Positions 24,201 through 36,928 of a DNA stretch of 64,000 nt are shown piece by piece. This DNA is from Synaphobranchus kaupii (Eukaryota > Chordata > Actinopteri > Anguilliformes > Synaphobranchidae), in the NCBI GenBank assembly GCA_029718625.1, contig CM056381.1, positions 587,768-651,767 of the forward strand. Reading direction: 5' to 3'. The translations under genes were made by a program, and so were the position numbers. The notes beneath the pieces were generated by a model. The model ran no database searches. It saw only the letters and a list, made by a program, of their open reading frames with translations, and was not told the origin of the DNA. How positions within the stretch are numbered: position 1 is the stretch's first letter; every line of letters starts with the position of its first letter.

Positions 24201-27200
24201 CAGAGGAATAAAAACTTGGGAACATTTGTTTTAATTAATTTTGCCCTGTATGGCTGGACCTGCTACACACTGTGCTTACAGGCCCACCTCCAAGGTAAAA
24301 CATTGTGTTTGATTTGTCGAGGGAAAACAAAAAAAATAAATGAAAAGAAGTGGGCACACAAGCCCCATTTCCTGGATCAATCCTACATTCACATGTAAAT
24401 GTGAAAATGGCGGAAGGACTGCCGTTGCCTAGCAACTGAGAAAATTACATGTTATCAGGGACAATGCAGGGGGTGCTGCTACAAATTTGTGACCTTCTAA
24501 TGGCAGTTTTACCTAAACCATCTGGTAAAAATAGCAATGAAATAAGCATCTATAAAAAGAGAATTTAATTATAAAATGTAAGGCATTAACCTCAACCTGT
24601 GGGACTGCTGAACGATAATTGCTGATATAGGACTGCTGAACTACCAAATTTTAGATCTGGACCTTCAGTAAGGTCATCTATTTTCACATATGGATTGGTG
24701 TTGCTTGGGGTTTAAAGCATAAAATTGCGCATTCAATTACAAATGCACCTGCAGTACTTACTTGGATGATTCAATATGTGTTATTTAAATAAAATACCTG
24801 TCATCCACAACACAAAATACAAGTTAAACTGCAAACTCCCTCATTTGACACAGAAAGACCCCCTGCACATATCTGTTATTGGTGCAGCAGAGGGGCTCCA
24901 GATCAAAGAAGCAATGCAGACAAAAGTAAACACAAGTGATAAAACATGCCCTGGGGCACTTAATGCCAAACTCGTAAATGCTGACGTTTCATTACACTCC
25001 TATCAGAGAAAAACGAGGCTACAAATTCAATCTAAAAAGTATTTTAAACTGGAAACCACCCTTTCACACCATTGCTGGCTGTGATATTTTATTTAGAAGC
25101 TTGCAAAATGTTCTTTAGCCAATAAAACAGCACATTGACAGAAAGGTTTGAAGGCTTAATGTTTAACATTTGATTATAACATTAGTCAGGCCATGCCAGG
25201 ACTAAGTAGTCAATGAGTTATACGCTGTGTCATAATTGTTTTTATGGTTACAGTGTGGTCCGTATAAACTGCGCTGTGGTTTTCACTCTCTACAGTGTAT
25301 TTTACTGAGGTCCAACTGTGGCTTACTCCTTTAAATAGCACATCACCTCATCAAATTAAGCAAAACGGTGAATTCATTAATTGTATTATCAAGTAACTAG
25401 CGCATTGCAAATATTTTCTCTCTCTGCTTGTCGATGATTTAATTAGCCAAAATGTAAACCAGATACAAGTGTTGGGCAAAAAGGCATGGTACACTGCGAT
25501 TGTTGAAAACGAGCACAGGCGCAACTTAAAGCAAATGAACCGTATCGCTTGTCCTTATTTGCCTTGAATTTCTGAAAGCGACCTCTCCAACAAGCAAACT
25601 TTAATGGTTCAAAATTAATTTAATGAGCTAATGTTAGATTTCAGGACGATATATATATGCAGTATATTAGCAACAGCAACCAAGGTCGTAAATATATGGA
25701 AATATGCTTCCAAGTACTGGTCTACATCGTGAGATTTTAGAACGGAGACAGATCGCCACGAGCTGGACTCGTTTAAGGTTTACGTGTGACGTTTATGGGT
25801 TACCTTGCTACGGTAGCGCTGCTACATAACGTTACCAAGCACGCTAGTCGAAGCTAATGTCTTCAACATCAGTTAGCTAGCTAACTAGCAACAACCCTAG
25901 CCTACTGCATGTCGGGTACGATCTGCTGAAGATACCTATTATACCTATAGCTGCATTTTAACCATGTACGGCGTCCTACTGAATTAATAACCTTACCTCC
26001 TGTTGTGCAGTTCATGTTGCGTTTGTCTGGGATACGGGGAAGAGGGTAAAAAGCTACCGTAGCCTGCATAGACCGCCCCTTCTCCTTGACAGCGTGCCTG
26101 TACTGCTTGGCTGTTGGCTACTGGCTAGAAACATGTGCTGATTGTCTTCCGTCGCAGTGGATTTACATCACCCTTGCCGTTATGATCGTATCGTGAACCG
26201 ATTAAAATATTTGAAAACGGGTATACTGTGCATTCTGTCGTCTGATTGAGAGTCGATCTGACCTTTAAATTCTTCGACAGAGGCGCCAGGTATCTGATCA
26301 TAGGTGAATACAAAAGCGGTCACATGCACACCCGCCATGTTCAGTTTGGCATGTAATACAAAAAATGACAGATGACTAAAACATGGGTAAACCTATGCGG
26401 TTTTTTTTATAGATCCAAAATGTACGGTAATAGCCTACTCTTTATCCTGTAGGTGGGGTTTCCTTGACATAACTGACAAGTCTAGCTCCACAAAAGGTGT
26501 AGTGAGCCTCCAAAAAACCAGAAAAACAGGCTTCCATAATACACTTTCAGTAGATTTCCATGTGCAACTTTCATTGTGTTCAGCATCACAAATATTCTAT
26601 GGTAGCTCATCTTCAACCTTGTAGCACACATTTGGCCATCTGGATGTGCAATTAAAGCGAGAATGTGATGCTATATCAGCAGAGCTTTCATTCTTTTATT
26701 CTCAACAGAGTAGACATAATGTCTAGGATAGTAATTGCTGATATAGGCTATAATTTTACATCCAAAATTAGCTATGCAGCCAGTGTTTTGCTGCAGGGCC
26801 TAAACTTGTGTATCCTATCTGAATTGTTTGAGAGTTGGTTCCAAAAGGTCATATCCCATAACAATTCAAGTATTTAAGTCTGCAATAAACGTGCAATAAA
26901 AGCCCTTTTTGTGCATAGGTATTGTCTAGCTATTGAGCACCAAATCTCTCCTGTGAAACTTGGCTGAAGCGCGTTGGACTTATCTTTTGGGACTCTTTAT
27001 ACTTGAAACACTTCCTGGGTTTTGCTGAGTAGGCTATTTTAGGGAGCACACTTTTCAGTACACAAACATCTTGGTTGCATAAATATGACGTGAAGCTTCG
27101 TTTTAAAAAACGAGACGCAGCTTCGCTGATGTTTTCCTTCAAATACAACAAAAACAACAAAGCGCAAGGGTTGCCAGATCTTGCAAGACTTTCCAGCCAA

Positions 27201-27513
27201 ATGGCAACTCAAAACTAGCCCAAAATATATTTTTAACCGAAACCAACGTATTTTAAATAGAAATCATTATATTTTTGCTTTTTAAAATAAGTGCGTGCTT
27301 TGCGACTTTTAATTTTTACCCGGGACTGCACTTTGAAAGTATCCCAATTTAGCTGTAAAACCGCGGACATGGAAACACTGATGTCTTATGACACTTCCAC
27401 AGTACGGTTGGAAAATAGTATGGTGGATATTTTTCGTGGACTGCTAAATAGTGCACATTAAACAGCACACTTCTGCCAGTGCACTGTACGCAGGAGACAG
27501 GGCGCAGTAGATA
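24201..27513. other. Non-coding stretch, nothing recognised except a donor-like site
   Basis: No coding exon was recognised. On the minus strand, CAACAGGAG|GTAAGG at 25997 could be the end of a leader exon for slc5a6 or another minus-strand transcript. This is low confidence, since no promoter element beyond modest GC content is visible upstream. Confidence 0.5.
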
Positions 27514-27514
27514 C

Positions 27515-27740
27515 AGTGCCGGCCACTATTATTGGAACCCCTGGTAAAGATGAGTAAAAAGGTTTATAAAAAATTCACCGTTTGGTGAATTAACTTAATC
27601 TCACACTGAACAAATGAGAAAAATCCAACCTTTAATTGAAGTAAATTCATTATGAGAAAATAAAATTCCTCATCAAGAAATAATTATTTTTAACAAAACC
27701 ATGTGTGCCACAATTATTGGCGCCCCTGCATTTATATAGA
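27515..27740. mobile_element. Probable Tc1/mariner-like terminal fragment
   Basis: TACAGTGCCGGCCACTATTA begins the segment, with ATTATTGGAACCCC near the left and CACAATTATTGGCGCCCC near 27710. This layout (TACAGTG start, paired sub-terminal repeats) is usual for fish Tc1-like elements. No right-hand end was found, so it is called a truncated copy. Confidence 0.45.
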
Positions 27741-29680
27741 ATAAAGTAATCATTTTTAATATTTAGTCACATATCCTTTGCATGCCATGACTTCCTGATG
27801 TCTGTGACCCAACAACATCAAAAGACTCTTGATATCTTATTTTCTGGTACTCTTACAAGCAATACTACAACGTCTCTGCATTTGAGTGGATCTCTATGGG
27901 AATTGGGGGGTGGGACTAAATTACACTGGAACAGTATAGAACACATGGTTGGCTAAATGGCTGTAAGTCATCAAGGGTCTGATGTATCAAACAAGCCTTA
28001 AACCATCACTCTGCTGCCAGAAATACAGTAGATATGGATGGATAACTTGAAGGGTTTCTTCTCCTTGTCAGGAGAAACAACGTAAGCTTGTTTTTATGAA
28101 GTGAAACGCCCCTTACCCGCACCTCTCGCGTGAGCCACCGAGGAGTCAACCGCTCACAAAAAATGTTTTGGAAAACTGGCAACTTTCCCATATGCTACTT
28201 CAGCATGTAAAATGTATGTATGCATGTACGTAAATGTAAAACTAATGTAAAATGAATGTGACACATAAAACAGCCATTGGCATATTATCTGGAAAAGAAT
28301 TATAGCCAACATGTTACAGAAATAGAATACACGCCCCCTTAGTCTCAGGCAGCAGAGCCTGATTGGCCAATCACAAATAACCTAAATTCCTTTGCACACA
28401 GCATAATGGGATTTTCTACTAATCTTCCAGAAATCTTGATTAAATGTGTGATTTTCATACATCTGAAAAATGTGCTGAGAGCAAAAGTCAAGAGAATCTT
28501 AATGAAAAAATTACATGAAGGCTTAAGCAGGAGGGGTTTGAATTTAAACCTACGGTTACTATAGCAAATCCATTTTTCCCAGTATAGACAGAATCTAATT
28601 ATTCAGCGAGGCTTTTTAATGGAACCAATGGTTGCTTATTAAAGCAGCATTGTGCTGAATAATTAAAAATGTATTCCAACTTTTTAGGACACAAGGGTCA
28701 CACATTTACCACAGATGTGTTTATATACACAAATCTTTGTTTTACACCAAAATTCACCACTTAAAAGATTAATGGAACAATTAACAAAGATCGAAAAAGA
28801 CAGGAGGATGAATGCTGATCAAAGTCTGACTGGTACTAGACAATTATAAATACATTATCACAACGGTACCAAAATAAATATGAAGGTGAATTTATTGAAT
28901 ATCCAAATAGACGGGGCAGTGTAAGTATCTAAAATATTTCTATAGTCTTGTTGAAAACTGAACAGTGCTTAGGATACATACTTATTTAAAAGCAAATATA
29001 CCTGGTTACTGAAAAGGCAACACCAATCAGCACAAAAATACAGACATTTTCATCATTATCCGACAGAGTAAAGTACACTTTTTATTGATACATTTTGTTT
29101 TCAAGTTGTATATGTTGGGGTGCAAAATCTCCATTAGCTCCATGCTAACCTATTGCTAACTGGGTAGAGTGCATCCTTTACAGAAAATGCAGCCCCAATA
29201 CCGTCCCAATCTTCAACAAGTTCTCTCTCTTTCATGGGGGTAACTGTGGGAATCATGGACGCACTGCTTCCATGCAATGGTGAGGAAAATTGGTCTTTAT
29301 CTGTATGGCATCTTTATGGCTATGCAAATTATGTCCTTTCCTTCCAACGAGGCAAGAGAGTGTCCTGGTGAAATCTGAGGCCAATTCCGCTCTCAACTGG
29401 TCACAGCATAAGTCTGTGGGTGAGTAGGCCTGAACATCAGATGGGCAGGAATCTCTCGAGAATTACCAAAAAAATAAATAAAAAAAAGCTGTTTCAGTTC
29501 CACAAGGCAAGACTGCGTCCTGCTGAAACCTGACAACATTTCTCCTCAGTTGGTCACGGCATATGTCCGTGTGAGTATGGCTGTACATCGGGTTGGCAGG
29601 AAGCTTTGCGATGCTCTAGAATGATAAGAGAGAAAAATTTAACCATGGGATTACAACACATTTCCTTCACCAGTTAAAGA
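27741..29680. other. Non-coding stretch downstream of rpl7l1
   Basis: No exon was recognised. A minus-strand AATAAA (plus TTTATT at 29081-29086) is a candidate polyadenylation signal for rpl7l1, about 0.95 kb past the stop codon. Two similar segments near 29345-29440 and 29500-29590 (CTGGTGAAATCTGAGG / CTGCTGAAACCTGACA, then TTGGTCACGGCATATGTC-like text) suggest a local duplication. Confidence 0.5.
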
Positions 29681-29689
29681 TCTCCCAGA

Positions 29690-30034
29690 GTACTCTCTCC
29701 TCCTGCCCACTCTCACCGAGATCTCCCAGAGTACTCTCTCCTCCTGCCCACTCTCACCGAGATCTCCCAGAGTGCTCTCCTCCTCCTGCCCACTCTCACC
29801 GAGATCTCCCAGAGTACTCTCTCCTCCTGCCCACTCTCACCGAGATCTCCCAGAGTACTCTCTCCTCCTGCCCACTCTCACCGAGATCTCCCAGAGTCCT
29901 CTCTGCCCACTCTCACCGAGATCTCCCAGAGTACTCTCTCCTCCTGCCCACTCTCACTGAGATCTCCCAGAGTACTCTCCTCCTCCTGCCCACTCTCACC
30001 GAGATCTCCCAGAGTCCTCTCTGCCCACTCTCAC
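29690..30034. repeat. About 41-bp minisatellite abutting the rpl7l1 stop codon
   Basis: About eight copies of GATCTCCCAGAGTACTCTCT followed by CCTCCTGCCCACTCTCACCGA. Two copies are shortened by loss of the TCTCCTCC part. The array ends within about 5 bases of the rpl7l1 stop codon (30038-30040). On the transcribed strand each unit contains CGGTGAGAG, a donor-like sequence. Confidence 0.9.
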
Positions 30035-30037
30035 CGA

Positions 30038-33000
30038 TCAGTTGAGCTGCCTGATGACTCTGTTGATATCTTCGCCTCTGGGCCCAGGCTCGCCGATCTC
30101 CCGTAGCAACCCAGCCCTGTCCCTTGCTGCGTGCCGCGCCACGGACAACGGGAATGGCCACAGGAAGTTGTTAGCCACTCGGAAGTTCTTCCCAACGGAG
30201 TAGATTTCATGGATCAAGTCTTCCAGGCAGATCATCCCATGCTTACCTAGGAGGGTGGTTTAAGACACAAGTCAACCCAACACTTTCTGGAAATCATCTT
30301 CCACTAATCCAGCTTTCCTTTTTCACACCTGTCTGTACATTATTACGATAACTTGATGGTGTTCATATTTTAAAACGGGTGGGGAACCTCATCTGAAAAG
30401 GGGGTACAGGTTTTTGTTTTAGCCCAGCACTGAGGCCCCGTTCACACGACAGCTAAATACGGTTGTCGCTCCTCATTTTGGTGCTTAATCTGGTCAAGTT
30501 CGCACTTAGTACGGTTATGAACGAGAGCGACAACTAGTAGTAACGAGTCCTGCTCGGAACAGGTAGCGACTACCCGAGTTGACTCCTGTTCCTGTGCAAA
30601 CGAGCTTGGTTGTGCGAGTGTGGACGGGAACGGGAGTTGACAACTGGTAGCAAATGCAGTGATTAACTACGCAGCGCTCACTGACTTTCAGAGAGCGTGC
30701 TAAGGGCGATGTTGAGTACTGTTAAAAGCATTAGTCGACGTTGCTTCATTTGCTTCCAGATCAGATGTGGAAATGCACGTCTTCTCCGGCTTCTCTCGGC
30801 AGAGGTCAACAAAAACGGAATGTCCGCGTCCATGTTTGTTGACATTGGAGATCACGTTTACACCTGCGCGATAATTGAAATGCGAGATTAACGTGCAGAG
30901 CCAATATCGCGCTATTACAAACTTACTGTCAGCGTTGTAAATACAGGAGCGAGTCCCGTTACTCGTTCATACTTGTAAGCGTTCTCGGTCTTCTAAATGT
31001 GCGCGTGTGAACGGACACAGAACGAGCAACTCCAGCTAATAACTTTGGTTGTCGAGCCCCAAAATAAGGGCCTAAGACACCCGATTCTACTTCTCTTGAT
31101 TGAAGACCATGATTAGTTAATTTGTTGAATCAGGTGTCTTAGTGCTGGGCCAAAACAAAAACCCTCACCCACACCGGCCCTTTTCGGATGAGGTTCCCCA
31201 CACTTGTTTTAGATGGTTGTCACTTGAAGAGTGCACGTGGACCTAACCTGCTACTGCCATTAATATCTAACCCAATGAGATGGGGATGAGCACCTCAGGC
31301 AACCCTTTGACTCAGGAAAGTGTTGCTATATAATAATGAGTAACTAAATATTCTACAGGTCTCCCCAGCAGATGTCACCACTGCATGTCCACCACCTGCT
31401 TTTTCCTTTAGTCCTGCAGCTGTTATAACTGGTGACTACACCTCTGAGAGGAGAGAACACATTAAGTTTTCTTTTAAACTGAGCCATGAACCTATTGCTA
31501 AAACACAATGTTTTTTAAAAAAAAGACAAAACTGTCTCTCAACTTAAATATAAATATGTTGGGTGCGTTTCCTAAATGTTTTCACTAACTGCAGACTCAG
31601 CAGGCCACCATTCAATAGTGAAAACTTAGGATCACCTAATAAAACTGTCTAGCAGCAAATCATGGATACGGACAACATTCCAGCAATTTCCTCCACCTAG
31701 CCGAAGTACAAATTGTATGACAGTCTGTTGCAGTACACGTTAAACATTTATGTATCGTAACTTGTCAATACCTTTGCCACTATATGAGCTAGCACCCACT
31801 CTGGTAGCACGTCAAATCCCATGTTATGTTACCCTTAGCTATCACCGGTATCCTAAAATAAATCAAGAATGAATTCCAAGAATGGCAGCTGACATTATAA
31901 CAATAGCACCTAGGTAGCCAAAACAATAACATATGAGAGAACAAGTTACACGTGGTTGACTGGCGAGTAAGACTGAGCTGTTTGCATGGACTTGTACTTC
32001 AGTCTTTTATAATTAGTCTCAAAAACAACCACGGTTTGAACTTTATTTTGACAATCTGCAGGGCAATTAAAAATAAAAAGAATTATACCCCCAAGCTTGG
32101 CATCGCAGTTGATCACCAACAGACACGCAAATTCTGATCATTTGATCAGTTAGACCTACATTTTCCTTTGACGCCAGTAGTGTATGTGTATATCCCTTGC
32201 ACGCTTTCAAAAAGTAAAATATGTCACCGTTACATGCAACATCAATGCTGTATCGAGAGGCTCTGCGTGGGGAAAAAAAAAGAGCATCTTTCGCATTTCC
32301 TGCAGCATTGTAATAAAAGGATTTTGCTGCCAGTACGGTCTGGTTTGCGTCATCAAAGTGCATTATTGTTACAGAACATGGTTGAGTACAAGTGCCTGGA
32401 GAGTAAACTCTGGTGGCCATCATTGCCGTATCTATAATTCCTCAGTGAGTCACACTTTCGATGCAGGGTGTTTTGTGCATGTATTCTCACCCATGTGCTC
32501 CTCAATGATGGCGTTGTCAGTTAGAGGAACCTTCCGTTTGTTGATCTTAGCCTGTCCTCTCTTAAGGATCAGCTCACGCACTGACTTTAGATTTGGGAAC
32601 CTGTTGTGGATAGAAAAAAACGATGCCCACGGTGACAAAAACATCACGCCACGTTGATACTATCCCAACTGAAAACAACACTTTTCAGTGAACATCATAA
32701 AGACGCAACGTTCTGTTGCGTTTCAAAGCAAAGGCCACCTGGGAATGTCTGTGGGACACGGACAGAAATCTACAATTACACTACCTACTACACTACCTAC
32801 TAGGACAGTATCAGAAAGTGTAGAAGAGAAAGAATATCCAGTAACAAGCAGGAAGAGTGTATTATACGAACGAGAATATAGGAAAACTATGAAAATGCAC
32901 CCGTTCTTTTGTTTTTCTTTTCTTCAATAAAATACATTTTGGCAGGGCTGGACCGTGCTCCACTCAGCCTCACATTCCAAAATGGAGGGCCTGACCAAAA

Positions 33001-35022
33001 ATAACATCGGAGCAGTGCCGCGACAGGACGAGCCGCCCAGCAGCCCGGAGTCAGACACTTCTCGTGGAAAGACGACTCCGCCTGTCGGAAAAAAGGCGGA
33101 GATCGCTTACCCCCAGGCCACGTAAGGCTCCACGGCCTTCAGCATGTCAAGGGAGCACTTGTTGACTCGAACGAAGGTGCCGCTGAAGATCTTCCGCAGT
33201 CGCAACATCTGAACGACCTTCTGCACCTTGACGCTGACGCCATTAATCCTACACAAAAGAAACAGCACTTTAGCTTAACGGGCACACGCGGTGAACGCTA
33301 ATCAACCGGGTTGAGCGAGGCTAGCACTTTAGCTTAATGGGCACACGCGGTGAACACTAATCAACCGGGTTGAGAGAGGCTAGACGGAGCACCCGAGAGA
33401 CGCCAGCGAAGCAGGGCCCGGCGAGTCCCGGTTTCTGGTGCGCTTACTGCCTGATTCGGACGGCGAAGGCGAGGCGGTTCTTGGCAGGCGGCAGTGCAGG
33501 TGGCGGTCTGTGGGCAGCTCTCCTCAAGCGCGTTTCATCTTGGTGTTTCCGCTTGCTGTTTTTCAGGAACTCCTCCAAACGCTTGAACTTCAATGGTCGG
33601 CCTTTCTGTACCTGGAAAACACACACACATATACATACAAACACAGTGGTCAGAGTAGCGGTATTTCCCGTATTCAGACAGACCCACTTAATTCAGGCCG
33701 ATTTATTACTAGGAATCTCAATGAGAAGAAATGCCATTTTCTGAGTTGCAGGTATGCAAAAATATGTGTGACATTTGTACAGTACCCCCAGGCCAACTAA
33801 CAGTATAAAATATTTATACATGAGGCTTGCTGCCACTGTAGCTTGGCAGCAAAATTGAAGCAAATCCCATAACTAGTTTTGTACTTGATGCAAACCTATT
33901 GATGAATCTTGAAACTTTCATGTCTACAATTACTTGCAATAAATGCAACTTCAAGGAGTCCATTATGTCATTAACATGTTAAATTAAATAACTTTATTTT
34001 CTCTACAAGCACAGTGGAAGTTCAACTAAGCAACATAATGGTTGAGTACTTGCACAAAAAACTGAGAATCTTACAAAATGGCAAGCAATCCAGAAAATGT
34101 TGAAACCACACAGACTAGCTCATTCACTCATCTGCAGCTTGTATTGTTCGGTCATATCTGCTAATTTTTTAAGTTCAAACTATATTTTTATGTTAACCAG
34201 TACCATTTACAATTACAAATTGTGCACAGTATTAATACAAATGTTCTCCTATCGCACTGATTGTTTATTACGACTGCCTTACTTTTCTTTTTTCAAGTAA
34301 AGCTAACTTGGCCTGTGTGGCTTTGATAGCTTGATACGCCTTCCTCTTCTTCAAGAGATTCTCTGGGACCAGCTTGATCACCTTCTTCACCCTAAATGTA
34401 CAAAACAACTTCAAGTGAAAACTGTAGTACGTGCAATGCAACCATCTCCGGATATAGAATACATGCCAAATGATGGATTGAAACAGTTCGTTACACATAT
34501 ATCTCTTTATTAACATCAGTCTTGGGTGGCTGGCTGGCTAGCCAGCTAACGTTGCGTTATATAAATTGAACATGAGTTCGTCAACCAGATACTGAAAAAT
34601 ATATATATATACAAAATCTTGACATAAACGCAGGCTAGATAGTATGTTACGCTAACTCTTTCTCGCTAACTTACGTAAGTTATTACATTAGCGAAAGGTG
34701 TACCTGATGACGAGCTGCATAATTATTACATCAACGAAAAGTTACCCAACTATAAAAATTGTACATAATAAGAATATCCACGGCTTTATGAGGCATGTCA
34801 ACTGATGGCTTGCTAGTAGTTACCACACGTGAAACAGTGATGTACACCTGAGCTTCTTAAACTGTATATTTTTATGCAATCGGAAAAATCTTGTACCTCT
34901 GAAAATATACTCAGACAAGCGATGACATACAACTTGGATTCGTTAAATAAACCACTTCTAAACTAGGGGATGGATTGAGATGAAACGCAAAATAAATCGT
35001 TCACTTACTCAGACTCCGCCAT
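30038..35022 (-). CDS. rpl7l1: 60S ribosomal protein L7-like 1
   Basis: This is a nucleolar paralogue of ribosomal protein uL30 (RPL7) linked to early pre-60S ribosome assembly. Exons in transcript order: 35009-35022, 34283-34391, 33448-33611, 33111-33248, 32491-32600 and 30038-30246. All have GT-AG borders, and the phases give 744 bases and 247 aa, close to the human protein. The start is MAESE, followed by [20 protein letters not shown] text (here [20 protein letters not shown]), [52 protein letters not shown] and [12 protein letters not shown], ending VIRQLN. The [10 protein letters not shown] and IRQLN-stop signatures mark RPL7L1 and exclude RPL7. The tiny first exon carries five codons. 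The reading frame shows no defect. The Kozak context of the ATG is GATAAAGATGG. A plus-strand gene seems to start about 1.4 kb away on the other side. Confidence 0.95.
30247..32490 (-). other. rpl7l1 intron 5
   Basis: The donor is GTGAGA at 32490 and the acceptor CTCCTAG at 30247. It contains the inverted-repeat element described separately (30379-31201). The remainder (31202-32490) shows no recognisable feature. Confidence 0.75.
30379..31201. mobile_element. Non-autonomous DNA transposon (about 820 bp) in rpl7l1 intron 5
   Basis: The left end GTGGGGAACCTCATCTGAAA is mirrored by GATGAGGTTCCCCAC at the right. The arms continue inward: GTTTTTGTTTTAGCCCAGCA on the left, and TGCTGGGCCAAAACAAAAAC on the right. 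A second, inner inverted pair (CCCCGTTCACACG near 30437 and CGTGTGAACGGA near 31005) may mark a nested element. There is no significant open frame. The superfamily is uncertain because no clean target duplication was found. Confidence 0.8.
32601..33110 (-). other. rpl7l1 intron 4, no recognised content
   Basis: Donor GTAAGC at 33110, acceptor TCCACAACAG at 32601. Short CTACCTACTA duplications near 32780; nothing else. Confidence 0.65.
33612..34282 (-). other. rpl7l1 intron 2, no recognised content
   Basis: Donor GTAAGG at 34282, acceptor GTTTTCCAG at 33612. AT-rich; no RNA gene or transposon recognised. Confidence 0.65.
34392..35008 (-). other. rpl7l1 intron 1, no recognised content
   Basis: Donor GTAAGT at 35008, acceptor ACATTTAG at 34392. 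AT-rich first intron following the 14-base coding part of exon 1. Confidence 0.65.
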
Positions 35023-35040
35023 CTTTATCTTCAAGACTAA

Positions 35041-36400
35041 TTGTTTAGGTCGCATGAAAATGATGTCATCTTGGCACTCTAATGTGTGCCCCATTGCCAT
35101 CTACAGTGCTGGAGTACGAAGTGAAATACAATGCTAGTTTTCAACATTTTCATTACTTGCGCCAGCATATGCTCAAATTTTTTTTTGTTTTTATACTAAA
35201 ATAAATAAATACCCTTTAATGAAATGAGAACAAATGAAAGATTCGCGATTTACTCCTAGTATTTTGTTAAGTGGATATTGTCAATGCAGAATTTCCCCAT
35301 TGGAATAAGATACTCTTCTGAAGACTGTGATTTATATACCGCATTTGAAACGGTCATACATGTACAGATCTTGTAACAGATTCATGCTACTTAATTATTG
35401 GGGGTCGCCTGTGTATTCCTCTGAGAGTGACCTGTAGGCTAATCTCTAAAAAAAAAAGCCTGCGGAACATCACTTGTCACAACACCAGGGAGCGTGATAG
35501 AGCAAGGTGGGGGCAAGAGAAAGAAAATAGTAAGACACCTATTGTTATAAGATATACATTTTCCCGTTTTGGCCATTATGTCATATCAGCAATAATTGGT
35601 CAAAACTGGAAAGACCTATAAAAAAGAAAGTTAGTTAATGTATTGACGTTATAAAACTCGTTTTGGACATTTCTATACAAACTGCTATTTAAAAAAAAGA
35701 GTCTTATTATATTCTGAGTGTGTCAGGATGACCAAAGTCTCTCACGACGTCGATTAATACAAACGAAATTGAGAATAGAGGCTCTTACCAGTTTTTTATA
35801 TGAATACTTTAAACAACCACAATGAAGAAGATAAATGTGTACCAGTCCATTAAGAGGCTACATTGGAATTATTTTAACTTTAATCCCCAGCATGCAAATC
35901 TGCAAACAAGACAATTCTCATAAACACGTGTACATATATGTCCCTACTCTCTTTACATGCGTCACTGGAACAGTGATTTGTTTTCTTCAAACATTTTAAC
36001 CTCATTTTCTAAAATAATTTGGAGACAAATCTACCTGCCTTAAAAAATGGGGTATGGGGTCGTTGGCACTACAGTAAGCGCTTCTCAATGTTTTTGTTGC
36101 GAGCTAACACTGAAGTAACCCTGCATAATGTGCAGATTAAAGAAATAAGGAACGAGCAACAATACAGATTTCTGCCCAGTGCATACTAGACAAATACACT
36201 GCATTATCGCTCAAATACTGTATTAATATTGCATTTTTTGGAAAATATGAACAAATGTCCGTCTTGTTTGTAGTTTATTTAGTTTGCACTCATTAATGTA
36301 TCTTCCTGAGGCGAGCGTCGCTGTATGTGCGCGCCCCTCTGCCGAGCGTCGCTGTGCGTGCGCGGTCACGGTGCCGTGGAGCTGCCCTGTTTGTTTGTGC
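35041..36400. other. Intergenic region between divergent transcription units
   Basis: About 1.4 kb separates the rpl7l1 start from the presumed plus-strand first exon. It is AT-rich up to 36300, then abruptly becomes CpG-rich (repeated GAGCGTCGCTGT units at about 36312 and 36344, then GTGCGCGGTCACGG). This looks like the core promoter of the plus-strand unit. Confidence 0.5.
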
Positions 36401-36928
36401 AGAGGGCGAAAATGGCGGAGAGGAGAGCGCTGAGCGACAAATAAAGATACATAAACAATAGCTATATCACCAGTGACAAATACGAAAGAGCGTTAAAATC
36501 GAAAATGAACAATGCATACTCTATCGCTAATTTACGCAGGAGATAAACCGCATGGAGACAAATGAATATCGACAGCGAAAAGGAATTTGGAAAGCAGGTT
36601 TTGAATTCGCTAGCTACTAAGCTAGCTAACGTTAACGTTAGTGAGGGGAGCGAGCTAACAACAGCGTGTTATCTAGCTACATGTAGTTAGCGAAGCGTAA
36701 CATTAAATGGGACTGTAAAGCTAGCTCGTAAATTGCAGTAAGATTTGTCTAATTAGCCGTCTGTCCGTCTGCATAGACAGCAAGTGCAGGTAAATTAGGG
36801 TGACAGCCGGCGACAGATTTGCTGAATACCAACAAGACTGCTTGCATGTCAAACATATTTGCATGTGAATGCTGCATAATCCTCTCGCGCATTGTCCAAA
36901 AGGGATCCCACGCAAAGCAAGAAAGCAG
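36401..36928 (+). promoter_or_regulatory. Putative 5' non-coding exon of an unidentified plus-strand gene
   Basis: A CpG-rich block with AAAATGGCGG (36408-36417) is followed by about 500 bases ending GAAAGCAG|GTAAGT, a consensus 5' splice site at 36928. ATG frames inside are short (for example MAERRALSDK then stop), so the exon appears non-coding. No protein-coding exon for it was found in the following 17 kb. In the human genome RPL7L1 lies next to BICRAL, which has untranslated 5' exons and long first introns. That makes bicral a possible identity, but orientation differs from human and no coding sequence supports it. Confidence 0.4.

Noticed and set aside
25990..26060. Distant slc5a6 leader exon
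   Set aside because: Only a donor-like CAGGAG|GTAAGG; the site at 16591 has better promoter context and is closer.
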